A stretch of DNA of 7,833 nucleotides from Candidatus Dojkabacteria bacterium CG_4_10_14_0_2_um_filter_Dojkabacteria_WS6_41_15 (lineage in GTDB: Bacteria; Patescibacteriota; Dojkabacteria; GCA-002793355), in assembly GCA_002793355.1 (NCBI GenBank), contig PFQB01000064.1, positions 5,787-13,619 on the forward strand, in the 5' to 3' direction. A program made the translations under genes and the position numbers. Positions 6,303-7,833 of the stretch are shown here, piece by piece. The notes beneath the pieces are model-generated. The model saw only the letters and a list, made by a program, of their open reading frames with translations, did no database searches and was not told the DNA's origin. The first letter of the stretch is position 1. Each line of letters opens with the position of its first letter.

Positions 6303-6740
6303 ATGAACAATACTAAAGCAGCATTTTTCGGACTAATTATTTTTGGAGTTCTGGCGCTTCTTGCCTCTTCTGTCTGGAATTACTTTCCAAATCGCAATTT
6401 TCAAAACCCTTTTAAACAAATCGAACCAATTACCTCACCTATAGCCGGCTACAGAACTGTTACCGACGACATGGGTGCTTTTAATTTGGAGGCTCGCTAC
6501 CTTGGAAACAATAAGTGGTCTTATGCAATAACTGCGCAATTGGCAACACCTTGTTACGGGGCAATAATCACGGAACTAGTCAGGGAATCATATCCGGAAC
6601 AAGTCACTATTCAAATAACACCAACAATACCAAATGAAGATATCCTGTGCGCCCAAGTTATTCAGGATTTCTCCTACGACGGCACCTTTGAAGCAAGCGA
6701 GCAAGCAAAAATCGGCATGGTGGTGCAATATCCGGATTAG
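6303..6740 (+). CDS. Small membrane-anchored extracytoplasmic protein, function unknown
   Basis: I do not recognise this 145-residue protein. It begins with a short lysine-containing N-terminus and one hydrophobic segment (about residues 7-25) that looks like a signal anchor or uncleaved signal peptide. There is no lipobox cysteine. The remaining 120 residues are soluble, rich in Thr, Ile and Gln, with alternating patterns typical of beta strands. The only two cysteines, C84 (in ATPCYG) and C116 (in ILCAQV), could form a disulphide outside the cytoplasm. The stretch between them, ending in TIQITPTIP, looks like paired beta strands. The start is supported by a TATAAT box immediately upstream. 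It is divergent from the pyruvate kinase-like gene and followed by 146 bp without a gene. A small beta-rich envelope or periplasmic-side domain is the most I can infer. Confidence 0.75.
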   Translation: MNNTKAAFFGLIIFGVLALLASSVWNYFPNRNFQNPFKQIEPITSPIAGYRTVTDDMGAFNLEARYLGNNKWSYAITAQLATPCYGAIITELVRESYPEQVTIQITPTIPNEDILCAQVIQDFSYDGTFEASEQAKIGMVVQYPD

Positions 6741-6767
6741 TATTTATTAAGCACGCGGAATAATGTT

Positions 6768-6775
6768 GGTGCTAT
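6768..6775 (+). repeat. Direct repeat GGTGCTAT, left copy
   Basis: GGTGCTAT occurs here and again at 6868-6875, exactly 100 bp apart. The right copy contains the start of the extended -10 of gyrB. The left copy reads TGC-TATTTT, a weaker extended -10 look-alike (four of six). A transcript from the left copy would carry all three hairpins. The repeat is short and could be chance. Confidence 0.35.
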
Positions 6776-6804
6776 TTTGAGCGTAGCGAGAAATACAAGC
6801 CTCT

Positions 6805-6821
6805 GCAGAACTTCGTTCTGC
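6805..6821. repeat. Perfect hairpin 1, 7-bp stem, TTC/GAA triloop
   Basis: GCAGAAC (6805-6811) and GTTCTGC (6815-6821) are exact reverse complements around the triplet TTC, read as GAA on the minus strand. No T-run follows, so it is not a typical intrinsic terminator. One base separates it from the next hairpin. Confidence 0.85.
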
Positions 6822-6822
6822 C

Positions 6823-6849
6823 ACCAAATTGCACGAAGTGCAATTTGGT
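6823..6849. repeat. Perfect hairpin 2, 12-bp stem, GAA triloop
   Basis: ACCAAATTGCAC (6823-6834) and GTGCAATTTGGT (6838-6849) are exact reverse complements around GAA. This is the longest perfect inverted repeat I noticed in the window. It abuts hairpin 3 without a spacer and is not followed by a T-tract. Confidence 0.9.
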
Positions 6850-6864
6850 AAGCGCGAAGCGCTT
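6850..6864. repeat. Perfect hairpin 3, 6-bp stem, GAA triloop
   Basis: AAGCGC (6850-6855) and GCGCTT (6859-6864) pair around GAA. The core contains GCGAAGC, a DNA heptamer known for forming an exceptionally stable mini-hairpin. It covers the position where a -35 element for the gyrB promoter would be expected. Confidence 0.85.
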
Positions 6865-6866
6865 GG

Positions 6867-6883
6867 AGGTGCTATAATCACCT
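6867..6883. promoter_or_regulatory. Inverted repeat flanking the gyrB -10 box
   Basis: AGGTG (6867-6871) and CACCT (6879-6883) are perfect reverse complements with the -10 hexamer in the 7-base centre. A dyad centred on a -10 box could be a repressor operator. Alternatively it could fold in RNA made from further upstream, masking the GGAGG at 6865-6869. With 5-bp arms it remains a candidate only. Confidence 0.35.
6870..6878 (+). promoter_or_regulatory. Extended -10 promoter of gyrB
   Basis: TGC plus a perfect TATAAT (6873-6878) is a full extended -10 element. The bases 17 upstream (AAGCGC) are an arm of hairpin 3 and do not resemble a -35 box. Eight bases separate the -10 from ATG 6887, giving a predicted leaderless message. 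The GGAGG at 6865-6869 is 17 bases from the ATG, too far for a normal Shine-Dalgarno, and lies upstream of the predicted transcription start. Confidence 0.7.
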
Positions 6884-6886
6884 GTC

Positions 6887-7833
6887 ATGACCAAACCATC
6901 AATACAATCAAACAGTTATAACGCTGCGAACATTACCGTACTTAAGGGGCTTGAAGCCGTTCGGCAACGCCCTGCAATGTACATTGGTTCAACTGATATT
7001 AATGGGTTGAATCACATTTTCTACGAAGTTCTTGATAATGCAGTGGACGAAGCCTTGGCAGGTTTTGCCACACACATAACCGTTGTTCTTCATAAAGATA
7101 ATTCGATTTCCGTCACAGATAATGGGCGCGGTATTCCAGTCGATTTGCATCAAGAAACGGGTAGAAGTGCCCTTGAAACCGTTATGACCGTACTTCATGC
7201 GGGAGGAAAATTCGATAAAGGAACGTATAAAATCTCTGGTGGATTACACGGTGTCGGTATGTCCTGTACAAATGCACTGTCGATAAAAATGATTACGAGT
7301 GTCTTCAGGAACGGACGAAAATATCAACAAGAATACAAACAAGGGATTCCTCAGACAGAACTCACATCAAAACCTGCGCCAGAACATAAAGACAGAACGG
7401 GAACAGTGCAATACTTTTTGCCCGACCCAGAGATTTTCGGCGACTTACAATACAATCCTAAAACATTAGAAACAAGAATTCACTACCAAGGTTTTCTAAC
7501 ATCAGGCATCAATTTCACGTTCATCAACGAGATGGCCGCAACTCCTGTTATTAAGCGTTTCTATTTCGAGAAGGGCATTCTATCTTTTGTTCACAATCAA
7601 CAATCGGGCACCCCAATAATGAAAGTCCCGTTCTATGTTAATAAAGAAAAGGACGGTATCGCAGTAGAAGTTGGCTTCATTTATTCCGACTCTATGACCG
7701 ATAAGATACGCACCTTTGCTAACAATATCGAGAACCCAGAAGGCGGCACCCATCTTGCAGGCTTTAAAGCAGCACTTACTTCAGCAATAAACAAATATGG
7801 TTTTGCAAACAAACTGGTCGACGAAAAAACAAA
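6887..7833 (+). CDS. gyrB: DNA gyrase/topoisomerase IV subunit B, 5' part
   Basis: There are 315 codons from ATG 6887 to the window edge; full GyrB proteins are usually 630-800 residues. The protein is the ATPase subunit of a type II topoisomerase. Its GHKL ATP-binding domain shows ITVLKGLEAVRQRPAMYIG (16-34), EVLDNAVDEALAG (47-59) with the general-base Glu47 and Mg-coordinating Asn51, DNGRGIPVD (78-86), and HAGGKFDKGTYKISGGLHGVG (104-124), the ATP lid. The transducer region includes EGGTHLAGFKAALT near residue 290, the QTK-side segment being beyond the visible part. GyrB and ParE are hard to separate from the N-terminal half; gyrB is the default for a reduced genome with one such enzyme. The short N-terminus and adjacent -10 box support this start. 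Upstream lies the hairpin cluster. Confidence 0.93.
   Translation, partial: MTKPSIQSNSYNAANITVLKGLEAVRQRPAMYIGSTDINGLNHIFYEVLDNAVDEALAGFATHITVVLHKDNSISVTDNGRGIPVDLHQETGRSALETVMTVLHAGGKFDKGTYKISGGLHGVGMSCTNALSIKMITSVFRNGRKYQQEYKQGIPQTELTSKPAPEHKDRTGTVQYFLPDPEIFGDLQYNPKTLETRIHYQGFLTSGINFTFINEMAATPVIKRFYFEKGILSFVHNQQSGTPIMKVPFYVNKEKDGIAVEVGFIYSDSMTDKIRTFANNIENPEGGTHLAGFKAALTSAINKYGFANKLVDEKT

Noticed and set aside
6750..6780. AGCAC...GTGCT followed by ATTTTG as an intrinsic terminator for the small membrane-anchored protein gene
   Set aside because: The stem is only 5 bp with a 14-base loop and only four T residues follow, too weak to call.
6805..6864. Hairpin cluster as a rho-independent terminator or CRISPR array
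   Set aside because: No T-tract follows any of the stems, and the arms differ in sequence and length, so there are no repeated units with spacers.
1..7833. tRNA, rRNA, insertion sequence or phage genes
   Set aside because: All stretches longer than 150 bp are covered by protein-coding frames on one strand. I saw no tRNA-like cloverleaf, transposase motif or terminal repeats.

Overview
The window looks like a piece of the compact chromosome of a reduced bacterium, most plausibly of the Candidate Phyla Radiation (Patescibacteria). This is an inference, without database support. It rests on short or degenerate versions of core enzymes (MurF without its N-terminal domain, FolD without the usual PCTP motif, a pyruvate kinase-like protein without its catalytic residues), an archaeal-looking uridylate kinase, very short intergenic gaps, and start codons sitting almost directly behind -10 boxes. 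The sequence is AT-leaning. TGA is used as a stop in four genes (folD, the UMP kinase gene, rsmI and the pyk-like gene), so the UGA-glycine code of Gracilibacteria and Absconditabacteria does not apply.

Layout. Positions 1-1051 (minus) hold a polytopic membrane protein of the DUF4173/DUF4153 type, cut by the window edge. It is divergent from a plus-strand pair, a MurF-like Mur ligase (1138-2487) and folD (2505-3350). folD converges on, and overlaps by 30 bp, a minus-strand cluster read in the order pyruvate kinase-like gene (6237-4864), rsmI (4839-4087), uridylate kinase (4115-3321). Divergent from that cluster is a small membrane-anchored protein of unknown function (6303-6740). A 146-bp intergenic stretch with three back-to-back perfect hairpins follows, then the 5' part of a GyrB/ParE-type topoisomerase gene (6887 to the window end). 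No stretch over 300 bases lacks a gene.

The genes are housekeeping: peptidoglycan precursor assembly (murF), one-carbon folate metabolism (folD), pyrimidine nucleotide supply (UMP kinase), 16S rRNA methylation (rsmI) and DNA supercoiling (gyrB). They do not form one pathway.

Three signals stand out. First, six of eight genes have a TATAAT/TAGAAT/TATATT hexamer 5-9 nt before the start codon and no Shine-Dalgarno sequence, which suggests leaderless mRNAs. The clear contrast is the UMP kinase gene nested in the end of rsmI, which has purine-rich ribosome-binding candidates instead. Second, the pyruvate kinase-like protein appears to be a pseudoenzyme. Third, a 60-bp cluster of hairpins that all share a GAA/TTC triloop lies where the -35 region of the gyrB promoter should be.
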